Origin: Polytrichum commune
Lineage: Eukaryota; Streptophyta; Polytrichopsida; Polytrichales; Polytrichaceae
Direction of reading: 5' to 3'
NCBI GenBank assembly: GCA_950295325.1
Contig: OX485803.1
Coordinates: 1,424,001 to 1,488,000, forward strand
DNA length: 64,000 nt
Shown here: positions 1-13,100 of the stretch, piece by piece
How the letters are laid out: every line of letters starts with the position of its first letter
How positions within the stretch are numbered: position 1 is the first letter of the stretch
Position numbers and translations under genes: made by a program
The notes under the pieces: model-generated
What the model was told of the DNA's origin: nothing
Seen by the model: the letters and a program-made list of their open reading frames with translations, nothing else
Database searches by the model: none

Positions 1-845
1 ATTCAGGTCTCATTGACGACTTGTATTTTAAATGATTTCCCATCTTCATTGCAAAACATCAAAACAATGCTCCACATCTTTACATGCAGCCTCTTGCATC
101 TTTGCATAGTATTGTCATTTTTCCTCCTTGAGAATCATGAATTGTTTGTACATATATTGTCCATTTGGGATAAATCCCATCCGCTAACATATGATACCTA
201 TTATTATTTACTTCAAAACTCATATCTTGGCCATCACCCTTCAAAGAATTAGCCACCAAAAGACTACGATCAAGTACATTAATGTCATTGTTTTCTCCAT
301 GCAAACCAAAGAAGGCATGCCATATCCACAAGCTTTGGTCTGCAATAGCTTCCAATATCATGGAATTCTTGCCCTCTCTATCTTGAAAAGTTCCTTGCCA
401 TGCAAAAGGACAATTCTACTCATAGTACATATAGTCCAATAACGCAAACATACCAGACAATCCACGTTTTGTATTAATAGCTACTTGTATTCTAGATCCT
501 ATCTAGTTGGTTGTCTAAGATATGTGCTCTCATATATAGCCTTGATAGCCCTGACAAATCGTTTTATGCTAACATTGATGTGTCCAATGCTAATCGCATA
601 TTTTCATTAGTGGCATCGAACGCGATGCCATAAGCCAAAATACACATTGCTGCTGTACATTTTTACAATCCACTCAAACCCAACTGACCAATGGTATAAG
701 ATTTTTGTACAAAATATGAGTCATAGTTCTACACACTTTCTACTATTCCTAAAAACAAACGCTTTGACATTCTAAACCTTTGGCGAAACATCCTTGCATC
801 GTAAATTGAATTCTCCACAAAATAGTCCTTCATCAAATGTTCGTG
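1..845 (-). pseudogene. PIF/Harbinger-like transposase remnant, cut by the window edge
   Basis: The minus strand reads as a decayed plant Harbinger nuclease (DDE_Tnp_4 / Plant_tran type). From right to left one can read a segment resembling [20 protein letters not shown] followed by [13 protein letters not shown] and YDSYFVQKSYTIGQLGLSGL (about 840-640). After several stops comes an open 93-codon block (361-80) with LWIWHAFFGLHGENNDINVL, NRYHMLADGIYPKW and YVQTIHDSQGGK. The NNDINVLDRS block, which carries one expected acidic catalytic residue, is kept. The part between about 440 and 480 that should carry the earlier catalytic Asp is unreadable. Frameshifts and stops between 370 and 800 make it non-functional, and the C-terminus lies outside the window. 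Family assignment rests on recognised motif order; no terminal inverted repeats were located. Confidence 0.8.
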
Positions 846-971
846 CTCCTCAATTCTTCCCTATGTAATATGCGATTCTTTGCCACGTTTTGAACCCCCA
901 CGCTAGGAGGATCGATAGCGCCAAGTTCCAATACTAGGGACCCAGAGTCCCAGACCTTGCAGCCCATGGTG

Positions 972-1105
972 CCATGGCCAGGGATAAGTGCCCAGAACCC
1001 TTGAACAGTGCAAAGGACGGCAGAGCTGGAGTTGATACAGATACTATATTTAGGACTGTAAGAGCTACAGTAGAGAGAATATTGCCAAGAATTCGGACCC
1101 TGAGG
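972..1105. repeat. short dispersed repeat, copy 1 of 3
   Basis: This stretch (read on the plus strand: a ...GATAAGTGCCCAGAAC block, then GTGCAAAGGACGGCAGAGCT, then a TATTTAGGACTGTAAGAGC block) recurs in diverged form at about 3101-3182 and 3355-3480. It is a low-copy interspersed repeat with no recognisable coding content. Confidence 0.55.
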
Positions 1106-2141
1106 TATCACCGAGTGCGGGTAATCGCATCTTCCGAAAATCTGGCCATGACAGTGCCAAGGAAATGCACTCTGCGCCCAGCTTCTTCCCCGCCATAGCC
1201 ACTTTCCTCTTGCGCTGCGGTCTCTCATTCTACTACTCTTTGAGCTCCCTCTCCTTGTGCTTCCCTGCATTCCAAGTGGGAGGAATTGATGTTCTTTTCT
1301 GCCTGATTGACAAACAGAAGGTTGTCAAGCATCTGTTGTTGTTTCACAATTCGTTGTCTATTAATATGGGTGCGCTCATCTCGCGTCTGTATGTCCCGCT
1401 AGAATTCTCACTACTGAATTTCTCCATACAGATCCAAGATCCCGAATACACAGGAAGAAACAACATCTCCGCTACTAGCCGTGACCACGCAACGGAATTG
1501 GGTTGGTGAGTCTTCTGAAATTAGTGGTTGTTCTTCACGCTTGGTGTTGAAAGATGACGGTTCGTGAGGATGACGAGGGGGAATCTGGGGGGTGATCTCA
1601 AGAAACACATATCTGGCTTCTTACATAGGTATGCGTAACTCCTTCCAATTTGAAAATTGCATGACTTTCTCTCCAGATTAGTTTGTTCAGATCCTTTTGC
1701 ATGCTAGTAAAATGACGATAGACACCAATGAAAGAAACTCACTCCACTATAGACCTGCCATAGCCACCCTTCGCTACTCTTGCCGCTGGCTCTCATCGTC
1801 CAACATAGCTCGCTCTCACGATCAACCAATTAGCACCACTCTGTGATGCCGGATAGGAAGCACATGACGAGTGATGCAAGTTGTGGTGAAAATTATGATA
1901 AGTTAATGCAGAATAGTGTAAATTGAGTTCCAGCTCCATTAATTTCTTGGATCAGCTCTACACATCATGTTATGTCCTGTACCAAATCTCTCGTGCGTTT
2001 TCTTGTGAGAGATTTCATTGTGAATCAGTTCTAGAGTTGAAGAATATCAAATTTCATGAGAGGCAAGTTCGAAAACACTTTCGGATTTGGTGGTTTCAAA
2101 GATGCTGACTGGACACCGGCAAGCTTATGCTTGTCAGTGTC

Positions 2142-2790
2142 AAAGGCCACCTCATACACGAGCCAAGAGCTGTGACCATGAAATTGTGAAAGCCCAGAAG
2201 AAATGTCCAAAGGCTGTCCCGAGACACTTCCCAAAATCATGTAGTGTGGTCACATGCCCTAAGTGTAGTGTGAAGTCATATGTGAATGTGCCTTCAACCA
2301 AATGCTATTTCAATGAGTTCTATTCATTGGGGTCCTCACACATTATGAAATGTAATAAATCAACACTTGTGAGGTTTCGAAGTGCCATGGTCACCCGGTT
2401 TTCTATACATCTTACATCAACTTATTGAGGTTATTGAGTTGGTCCCTGAAGCGTAGTGGGAAGCGAACTCAGACTGGCTCTGCCTTTTCCACTAGTGACA
2501 TTTGCTTGAAGTGCAATGGTCACAGGCCCTGAGTGTTGTGTGTGAAGTGGCCCCAAGTTAGACATGAACTACGTGCCTCTATCGTAAGAAAAAAATTACT
2601 AGATTTTGCCTGCCATGCCATTTTTTTGGTACTGAGTAGACATGCCCAATTCGGTTGAAGCCTGGTATACAACACTGGAGACTTCAATTTGCTGGGTTCT
2701 AAGAATCCTTTATAAGTTAAACTCTAATCAAGTATGAAACACTGCTTGAGCAGAGTGAGTATGCGTTGCAAGCTGTCAGTCATTTATGCT
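2142..2790 (+). repeat. dispersed repeat family, copy A
   Basis: A block of about 435 bp (2356-2790) is repeated directly at 3486-4015, with shared strings such as GTGAGGTTTC-AAGTGCCATGG, TTGCTTGAAGTGCAATGG and GTGTGAAGTGGCCCCAAGTT. The preceding 2142-2282 part (ACACGAGCCAAGAGCTGTGACC) matches the third copy near 36.75 kb. Short ORFs here do not resemble proteins. It is probably a non-coding transposable-element segment of unknown class. Confidence 0.65.
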
Positions 2791-3100
2791 CCAACGATCT
2801 CAATGGGTTCAAGGGTCACTTGCAGGGGATTCGGGGAAGCTTCTATCCGATGCTTGGAGGTCCAAGCATCTACTCACAAGTTCACAACCAGAGTAGGTAG
2901 GACAGAGGGTGGTGTGAATCGTGACTAAATAAATACAAATAATACGGTCAGCAAAGGTGGATCCTGGAGGTGGAAACTAAAGAATCTGGTACCTATTTAA
3001 AGTTTGAGTGTCGATCATTGCCCGGCGCTGCAGCTTGTGCACATGGACTCAGCGAGGAATGAAAGATTAGTACATTGATTTACTGAAGGTGTCTGTGCAT

Positions 3101-3480
3101 TCTCAAACCCAGAACAGTGCAAGGACAGCACAGCTTGAGTAAATATAGATACTTTGGCCAGTAAGAGCTAGAGCACAGGGAAGTCATACAAGTGTTATAG
3201 AATATTTAGTGTACAGCTTACAGCCACAACAGAAAAAGGAGCGAATCCCGAGTAGATAGTACAGACGATTTGGGAGGAGCACCAAAAATTCAGTCCAAAG
3301 TCCTGGTGTAGGATTGAAGGACCTGGACTTTGCAATCCATGACGGTAGGGCCAGGGCAAGATGCCCAACCTTTGAGTAATTCAAACCCAGAAGAGTGCAA
3401 GGGTGGCAGAGCTGGAGTAATTTCAAATATTATATTTAGGACAGTAAGCTACAATAGAGGGAAGATTCCCAAGAATATAG
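3101..3480. repeat. short dispersed repeat, copies 2 and 3
   Basis: Two tandemly placed diverged copies (3101-3182 and 3355-3480) of the 972-1105 repeat. Both carry the GTGCAAGG-GGCAGAGCT core and the TTAGGACAGTAAG-type block. They sit between the two copies of the larger repeat, so the whole 0.95-4.0 kb interval looks like a diverged segmental duplication. Confidence 0.5.
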
Positions 3481-3485
3481 TATAA

Positions 3486-4015
3486 AAAATCAACGTTGTG
3501 AGGTTTCAAAGTGCCATGGCATGGTCATCCGGTTTTGTGTTAGGCCTACCTCCAAGAGGTGGTTTTGGAAAATAATCCAAGTGACCATGAAACATGATCC
3601 ATTCGATGCCATGTAGGAATCCATGTAGACTTTACATCCATCTTGCATCAACTTACTTAGTTGGTCTTTAAAGTGTAGTATGAAGCAGACTTAGACCGGC
3701 TCCACCTTTTCCACCAGTGGGATTTGCTTGAAGTGCAATGGCCATGGGCACTGAGTCTTGTGTGTGAAGTGGCCCCAAGTTAAACATGAACTATCTGCCC
3801 CTATTGTAATAAAAAAATTACTAGATCTTTTCTCGCCATGCCATTTTTTTGTTACTGAATACACATGCCCAATTCAATTGAAGCCTGGCATACTACATTG
3901 GAGACTTCAATTTAGTGGGTTCTAACAATCCTTTATAAGTAAACTCTAATCAAGTATAAAACACTGCTTGAGCAAAGTGCGTCTATGTTCCAAGCTATCA
4001 CAGTCATATATGATC
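3486..4015 (+). repeat. dispersed repeat family, copy B
   Basis: Direct copy of 2356-2790. It carries about 95 bp more than copy A in the middle (a CATGTAGGAATCCATGTAGA segment) that is also present in the copy near 36.84 kb. That suggests copy A lost it and copy B is closer to the family consensus. Confidence 0.65.
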
Positions 4016-6721
4016 CATAATTTTGGGGTGTGATGTCAGCACGAGTTTACAACTGCTTTTGGCAAACAGGTTTGACAAATTTTAGTAAGTTGTGGATGAA
4101 TGGTGATGTGATTCTTACCAGACTTGAGGTGATCCATCTCTCGACACATTACAATAAGGGAGTTCAAACATTCGTAAATGATAATGTACTTCAGTTGATT
4201 ATCATCAAAAATTGACTCATTTGCTATGCTAAACAGTTCTATTATTGTGGGTTGTAGGAATTGCCTTGAGCTCACACTATTTCACAATTGAACAATCAAT
4301 GTGGTTGTGTTCCTTCTTGATGCATGCCCAATTTCTAGATTAAAATTAGTGTGAGGCACATTAATTGTTTTTCTAGGATGTTGAAGGGGGTCGTTTTTTT
4401 TAATTATGTAAGGTGTTGGTCGGAAATTTCAAGGAAGACCAACTTAGGGCAAGACCATGTCTTCACCCACATTATTTTCACCCAACTAGAGAATTATAGT
4501 GGCCACGTTAATTAATTTTTTCTTTTATTTTTCAACCACACTACTTCAACTGTTTAGTGTAATTGATACATGACCTAACTCAACTAGGGTTATGAGTGTT
4601 GGGAAGTTTAGACCTCCAATTGAATGACATGGTCATGTGAGAAGAATTGTGTTATTTAGGAAGTGAATCCCTTTTGAGGTAGAGAGTAGGTCTAAATTGT
4701 CAATCCATCAAGCCAAGCTCGTCTAGAGACTTCGGACTTAATTTTTGCATGATTGAAAGAATATGTAGTTGCATGCTCAACCACGTAGTAGACATCATGC
4801 TTTAATAGAAGGGGCCTTAGGATCATATGTGTTGGATTGTGTTGCATATGCCGCTCAAATTGTGACTTGTACTGTGAATGCAGAGAGCAAAGAGCACCAT
4901 GGTCGTTGTTTACTCAATTGCAACATTGTGAAACACGTTGCGAATTCTCTCAAATCAATTCAAGATGTCTTCTGAAAATTTGGATGTCCATTGAAGGGGT
5001 GACCCCAATATAAGGAGGTGACCTTGATGCATAGGTATGTCATCTCCCTTTACGAGTTGGAGATTCTACTATGCTACTTGAATAATGTCAAGGCAAGTTG
5101 TCAATATTCTTGGTAACGCCTCGAGGATTAATATGTTTTGACTTGTTAAGATATTGGTTTGTTGACTACGCTCATTGCGTTTCAAAAGACGAAAACATAT
5201 AAATTCGGGTTCACGCTTTCAAATCAATTTAATGCACTAGAAAGAGCCAAAGCGCTTCAATTGCACCCGTATTGTCCACATCCAGAATTGTTATCATCAA
5301 CAAACTTGGAAGTAATATATTGGAGTTAAAGTCAACTTCTATCCACGATTCTTGTCTAGACTCAATTTCAACTTAGTTGATAAAATACCTTGTGATTAGA
5401 AAGCCTGAAATCAGGGTTTTGACCCTTAAGGTTGAGGCAATTTTTTCTAAGAGGTTACCATTGCTCAGCCATTCTTGTGAAAACATTTATATTATAAGCT
5501 TCTAATTTTAGACATGTGGAGAGTTAAAAATCCTAACTTTACAAAGATGCCATCGGTATGGTTAGATTTACAGCAAGATGTACATATTTTCTTCCATAAT
5601 CTATTGAATTGGTATCGAATTGGATTGTTGTACGAGATTTTGGAAAGATTTCACTTCAACCTTTAGGGGTTAAATTTGGAATCCATGCGAATTTTGATTG
5701 AAAGGAAAGCATGTGTTAAGAAGGTCAAAATAGTGATCTAGAGGGTGACCTTTGTGACACATGATTTCTAGTGAACTTCATAATCCTTTTTTATATATGG
5801 TAAGATATTAGAATTTGTGATGAAAATATAGAATATGATTCGGATATTTAATTTGGGGCTATATTTCATAGGTTTGTTGGAATTTATTGTCACTCACAAT
5901 ATTTCAAACTTGAGATCAAAACCTAGAATCTTGAAGTCCCTTACCCTTTCACATGTTAGCAAGGCTTTCCCATCCTATTGTTAAGGTACTAATTTCAAAA
6001 TTGGAAATTATCACATCTTTTGTGTGTTATCCATTTAAATCTATAGGTAGAAGTTCCTACCCATTGATGCAAATAACCAAAATACTCTATCTAATATGTT
6101 CAAACATCATTTTATTTCCTTGTGTGCCAATTAAATGTTGGATCACGTTCTTGCATTATTTTCACATGCTTAATGTTTGTAATATGAGCATTGGCTAAAG
6201 CTAAAGTTGTTGTTTTATTAATTAAGAAGTTATCACTATATAAACCATATGAAATACATAGTTGATGTTAACTTTAGAAGGCTTGGTTTTAATCTAGTTG
6301 ACGACCTTCATCTCAAATTGTAATTTATCATAATTAAAGATCAATTACATGTTTGCTTATGCCAAAGAGGATAAGCAAGTGCACACCATACTTTGAATAT
6401 GAACTCTTTTGTGGTAAGAGATTTTTGTTTGGGGATGCATATGTTGATGTCCATTATATTAAAGATAGAATTATCATTTCCTCAAAGTCTAAGCTGTGTA
6501 AAAATTATTTTATATTAAAAACTTAATACTTTGACATTATTATGAGATTTTCAAGTTCTTTTTTCTTTTTTCTTCTTTTTTTTGCATCAATATTTGATGG
6601 TTTTTGGTGGTTCTTATAGGTTCAACTTTTAGTGGAGTTGATTAGTTACTATGTATACTTCAAGCATACAATACCTCCAACAACATAATCAAGATTGTGA
6701 ACATTCATTACACCTCTAAAA
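4016..6721. other. AT-rich intergenic region
   Basis: No convincing gene, RNA or repeat was recognised. Short ORFs of 60-85 codons are present on both strands but lack composition or motifs of real proteins. The last 100 bp precede the kinase-NBS-LRR gene, whose ATG at 6722 has a good plant context (AAAATGGC). Confidence 0.5.
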
Positions 6722-9700
6722 ATGGCAAATATTATGCGGCTAGCAATGGGGAGTGTGAAATTTCCTGCAATATCATTGTTGGATGAAGTATTGAATAGAA
6801 GACAATGCGAGAATTTGTTCAACTTTCAAAATGGTGTGCAAGCATTGCAAAGCATCACAAGTGGTCATGACAAGGTGTTTCGCAAAGCAGAAGAAGATCT
6901 ATATCAAATTGTATATAAAGCAAAAGTGCTAATTGAAGATTGTTGCAGAGAAGATTGGTGTCGCACTGGAGTGACATAATTCACGAACAAAGAGTGCTTT
7001 AGAGAACTCCTTTTGGACTTTGAAAATTGCTTCCACACAATTTGTGACATATCTCACCTTTACCATCCAGCTCAAGAATAAAAAATTCTTGCGATTAGGA
7101 ATGATATGACATTCTACCCAACATCCATTGATGCACTTAAAGAGGATCAAACTTCGATATGTGGAAGGTTTTCTAAACATTTGGATTCATGCACAACTAT
7201 GGATTGCGATGATTGCAAACTTGCGCAATACCTTAAGGAGTATCTAATGAGTCTACAACATGTTGAAGGTGGTGGTTTGGACAAAATTGATTTTCCTTAC
7301 AATTATCCCCGCCCGAAATATATAGGAGATCCACCTAGGGTTTTGGGAAGGTCAAACAACATGTGTGTGTTCTTGACAAATTGGTTGGGTATGGAGTCTG
7401 CAACAAAGGTGTTTGACATTCGTGATCCCAAGGACATAAATCAACTTTGGAAAGAAGCAAGTATTTTGGGAGGATTGAATCATCCAAACATCATCAAGTT
7501 TTATTGTTGTGGTTGTCATGAGGTGGAAAACCAATTTGAGCTTGTTATGGAATATGGAAAGAAAACCTTAACAGAGCATTTAAGTATGGCAGGTCCTCTT
7601 GAAGAGATAAATGCAGTGGACATTATGTTACAAATTGCAAATGGAATGTGCTACCTTCATGATATGAAGGTGGCACATCGTGACCTAAAGCCTGGTAATG
7701 TTGTTGTGATTCTACCAGATGATTCGACATTGACTAGACTTGGGTGCATACAAGTGAAATTACTTGATTTTGGTATTTCAAAGGTTGAAGTGAAGGATTA
7801 TGGGGAGGTGCCCACAGGTCGATGCATAGGAACATGTGGATACATGGCGCCAGAGATCATGGCGAATGAATTATTGGAGGTGGATGCTTTGAAAGCTGAT
7901 GTGTTTAGTTTTGGCATGTTGTGTTCTGATATTCTTTCGGGGGAGAAATATCCTTTTGGTTCATTTCGTGAATACCGAAAGTACATATTAGAATATTCTA
8001 GTAGACCAAAGCTACCAGAATCCTATTCAGAAGGATTAAGATCAATGGTGCATGATTGTTGGTCGTTGGATCCTTCGAAAAGACCAACATTTCTTGATAT
8101 TCACAACAAACTTACAAGTTTGAAAAGGCTTACAATCCTCAAGGGTGTGGTTAGGGTTGGAGGAGCTACAAATGATACACATGGCTTCTTATGGAAAGTT
8201 TGTTTATCATACTTATTCTTTGTTTTGGTCTCTTGGATCCAATACTTATGGTCCCTATTCAAATATAAACATGTGAATCGTTCAACCTTATTTCCAAGCG
8301 CCCAAAAGGCCTCTAATGGATCATCATCAAATCCATTTTCAATGGAGGTAAGTGTGTGGTTGATTTTATGAATGGAAGTTAATAGATTTCAATTTTATTT
8401 GGGATGATTGAAGTGACCTCACTAACCCTATCATGTGATCAACACTCACTAAATTCGAGAAGTTGGAAATTTTGTAGGTCAACAACGATGACAACATGAA
8501 GGAATTTTCTAAATTAATTGGAGTCCAAGACAAAGTTTTTCAATTGGAAAGACAACTTCAAAGTGTTGATCGTGTAGGACTTGTTGGCATGGGCGGAAGT
8601 GGCAAGTCGACGTTGGCTAAGGCTTTGGGCGACCACATCTCTAAGGGATTTGATGCAACATGTTTTGTATACGACTTGAAGGATGAAACTTGTACATTGC
8701 AAATAAAGCACAAGTCCAAAGGCATGGAAGACTCACGTCCTCAACCAAAAACATTGATAACAACACAAGAGATTTTGAAAGATATTCAAAGAACAAAAAC
8801 AATTCTTATTGTGGTTGACAATGTGAGCAAACAAAGTCAACTCCAACAACTATTGGGTGATGGTATGTTCAAAGATGTCAATGGCAGTAAATTGATTGTT
8901 AATTCTCATGATTGGAACGCCTTGGAACAACATGTACCCATGGGTGGTAAAATAAACATGCAAACCCTGGATGGGAACCAAGCTATGGAGCTATTTTCAA
9001 TGTGCGCTTTTGGGACCAACCAATCATGTCCACCTCATTTAAAAAATGTGGTTGAAAAGATTGTGGATGCATGTTGTGGACTCCCTTTGAGTTTGGAGGT
9101 GATGGGCAAATGCCTGCAAAGGGAATCACGATTGAGAATATGGGAGTGAACATTGTATAGGGTGTTGAGGGCAAGACATGATGGAGGTGCAGATGAAAAG
9201 ATTTGGAAGACATTGAGGATAAGCTTTGATGAGCTGAATAATCTAGAAAAAAACATGTTTCTAGACATAGCATGTTTCTTTTGTAAAGATACATATGTTG
9301 ATGATGTTTGTCCAACAAAGGAATCATATCTTAGAATGTTGCATGGAGATATGAAGATTGCCAAAAATGTCTTGAAAAGACTTCAAGAAAAATCATTGTT
9401 GGAAGTGAACGACTGGGAATGTTTTTATGTTCATGATCAATTGCGTGAGATGGGTCGTATGATTACGGAAAATGATTTTGCAGGGACTCGGATTTTTAAT
9501 ATAAGTTACCCTGCATTCATCAATCGTTGTAAACAAAAGGTATATGGTTTTGCGTTTTGTATAGGTTGATGTTTCTTATTACCTTCTTGACAAGGTCTAT
9601 TAAATTGAGGAAGTTACATTATATGTCAATAGTTGTAAACCCATGTATTCTAGATGAAAAACAAATCAACTCATGTGCTTTGTTGTGTATGTAGGGCATA

Positions 9701-10179
9701 GAACTTCTCCAAGGCCTATCAATTACAAATTTGGAAAACAAATCAATGTATGAAGGAGATATGGAAATGAAATCAATGGAAAAGCTTTATCTACTCCAAG
9801 TGCGATTTTGTGGAGATATTACCCCACTTTCTACTATTATGAAAAAATCACCCAATCTTAGATGGTTGAACATCCATCTCTCACCCAAACGTATTGACTC
9901 CACAAGATTGACAAACCAATTCATTGGGAAGTTTTTCACTGATATCCTAGAAAATCTCCAAAATTTGCGGTACCTTGCGATGTCCAATTGCAATTTTTTG
10001 GGATCAATTTCTTGTAAATACATGAATATGATGTCAATCCGGGAATTATCATTTTCAAATTGCGGACAAATGGATGAATTCCTCATTGGAGTTGATAAAC
10101 TCATCAACCTAGAAGAGTTAGGCTTCTTTGACTGCGAAGACTTCAAGGGCACCTCGATTCAGATAGCCAACCTATCCGC

Positions 10180-13100
10180 CTTGGAAAATTTACAATTCTC
10201 CAAATGTCGGGCATTGAAAATGATCCCAGAAAGCTTTCGCAACTTGACGAAACTCCAAATATTGCGCATGCTTGAATGTGAGGCTTTAGAGGATTTCCCT
10301 CTTGGAGTGAGCAACCTCTTAGCATTAGAGGAGCTCAATTTTGCAAGATGTCGGGCTTTGAAAACGATCCCAGGAAACTTTTGCAACTTGACAAAACTCA
10401 AAATATTGTGCATGTTTGAGTGTGAGGCTTTAGAGGATTTCCCTCTTGGAGTGAGCAACCTCTTAGCATTGGAGGAGCTCAATTTTGGAGGATGTCGGGC
10501 ATTGAAAACGATCCCGGAAAGCTTTGGCAACTTGACAAAACTCCGAATATTGTGGATGTTTGACTGTGAGGCTTTGGAGGTGTTCCCTCTTGGAGTGAGC
10601 AACCTCTTAGCATTGGAGGTGCTCAATTTTGCAACATGTCCGGCATTGAGAACAATCCCGGAAAGCTTTGGCAACTTGATGAAACTTAAAATACTACGCA
10701 TGTTTGAATGTGAGGCGTTAGAGGATTTCCCTCTTGGAGTGAGCAACCTCTTAGCATTGGAGGAGCTCAATTTTGCAAGATGTCGGGCTTTGAAAACGAT
10801 CCCAGGAAACTTTTGCAACTTGACAAAACTCAAAATATTGTGCATGTTTGAATGTGAGGCTTTAGAGGATTTCCCTCTTGGAGTGAGCAACCTCTTAGCA
10901 TTTGAGGAGCTTAATTTTGGAGGATGTCGGGCATTGAAAACGATCCCGGAAAGCTTTGGCAACTTGACAAAACTCCGAATATTGTGCATGTTTGAATGTG
11001 AGGCTTTGGAGGTGTTCCCTCTTGGAGTAAGCAACCTCTTAGCATTGGAGGAGCTCAATTTTGCAAGATGTCAGGCATTGAAAAGGATCCCGGAAAGCTT
11101 TGCCAACTTGAATAAACTCAAAATATTGTTCATGTTTGAATGTGAGGATTTGGAGGTGTTCCCTCTTGGAGTAAGCAACCTCTTAGCATTGGAGGAGCTC
11201 AATATTGCAAATGTCAGGCATTGAAATCGATCCCGGAAAGCTTTGGCAACTTGACGAAACTCAAAGTATTGAGCATGTTTGAGTGTGAGGCTTTAGAGGA
11301 TTTCCCTCATGGAGTAAGCAACCTCTTAGCATTGGAAGAGCTCAATTTTGGAGGATGTCGGGCATTGAAAACCATCCCGGTAAGCTTTTGCACTTTGACG
11401 AAACTCAAAATACTGCATATGTTTGAATGTGAAGCTTTAGAGGATTTCCCTCTTGGAGTGAGCAATCTTTTGGCATTGGAGGAGCTCAATTTTGCAAGAT
11501 GTCGGGCTTTCAAAACGATCTCTGAAAGCTTTGGCAACTTGACAAAACTCAAAGTATTGATCATGTTTGAATGTGAGGCTTTAGAGGATTTTCCTCTTGG
11601 AGTGAGCAACCTCTTAGCATTGGAGGAGCTCTATTTTGGAGGATGTCGGGTATTGAAAACGATCCCGGAAAGTTTTGGCAACTTGACAAAACTCCAAATA
11701 CTACACATGCTTCAATGTGAGGCTTTGGAGAATTTCCCTCTTGGAGTAAGCAACCTCTTAGCACTGGAGGAGCTCAATTTTGCAAGATGTCGGGCTTTGA
11801 AAACGATCCGAGGAAACTTTGGCAACTTGACGAAACTCCAAATATTGCGCATGCTTGAATGTGAGGCTTTAGAGGATTTCCCTCTTGGAGTGAGCAACCT
11901 CTTAGCATTAGAGGAGCTCAATTTTGCAAGATGTCGGGCTTTGAAAACGATCCCAGGAAACTTTTGCAACTTGACAAAACTCAAAATATTGTGCATGTTT
12001 GAGTGTGAGGCTTTAGAGGATTTCCCTCTTGGAGTGAGCAACCTCTTAGCATTGGAGGAGCTCAATTTTGGAGGATGTCGGGCATTGAAAACGATCCCGG
12101 AAAGCTTTAGCAACTTGACAAAACTCAAAATATTAAACATGTTTGAATGTGAGGCTTTAGAGGATTTCCCTCTTGGAGTGAGCAACCTCTTAGCACTGGA
12201 GAATCTTAATTTTGGAGGATGTGGGGTATTGAAAACGATCCCAGAAAGCTTTGGCAACTTGACAAAACTCAAAGTATTGATCATGTTTGAATGTGAGGCT
12301 TTAGAGGATTTTCCTCTTGGAGTGAGCAACCTCTTAGCATTGGAGGAGCTCTATTTTGGAGGATGTCGGGTATTGAAAACGATCCCGGAAAGTTTTGGCA
12401 ACTTGACAAAACTCCAAATACTACACATGCTTCAATGTGAGGCTTTGGAGAATTTCCCTCTTGGAGTAAGCAACCTCTTAGCATTGGAGGAGCTCAATTT
12501 TGCAAGATGTCGGGCTTTGAAAACGATCCGAGGAAACTTTGGCAACTTGACGAAACTCCAAATATTGCGCATGCTTGAATGTGAGGCTTTAGAGGATTTC
12601 CCTCTTGGAGTGAGCAACCTCTTAGCATTAGAGGAGCTCAATTTTGCAAGATGTCGGGCTTTGAAAACGATCCCAGGAAACTTTTGCAACTTGACAAAAC
12701 TCAAAATATTGTGCATGTTTGAGTGTGAGGCTTTAGAGGATTTCCCTCTTGGAGTGAGCAACCTCTTAGCATTGGAGGAGCTCAATTTTGGAGGATGTCG
12801 GGCATTGAAAACGATCCCGGAAAGCTTTAGCAACTTGACAAAACTCAAAATATTAAACATGTTTGAATGTGAGGCTTTAGAGGATTTCCCTCTTGGAGTG
12901 AGCAACCTCTTAGCACTGGAGAATCTTAATTTTGGAGGATGTGGGGCATTGAAAACGATCCCAGAAAGCTTTGGCAACTTGACAAAACTCAAAGTATTGA
13001 GCATGTTTGAATGTGAGGCTTTAGAGGATTTGCCTCTTGGAGTGAGCAACCTCTTAGCATTGGAGGAGCTCTATTTTGCAAGATGTCGGGCAGTGAAAAC

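Noticed and set aside
833-1270. 145-codon minus-strand ORF with a plausible start
   Set aside because: Much of it lies in a repeat found again at 3.1-3.5 kb, and no similarity or splice pattern supports it.
6977-7081. RNA editing of the two TAA codons to CAA as a rescue of the receptor gene
   Set aside because: U-to-C editing of this kind is known from organelle transcripts of some plants, not from nuclear genes, and it could not repair the later TGA or the frameshift.
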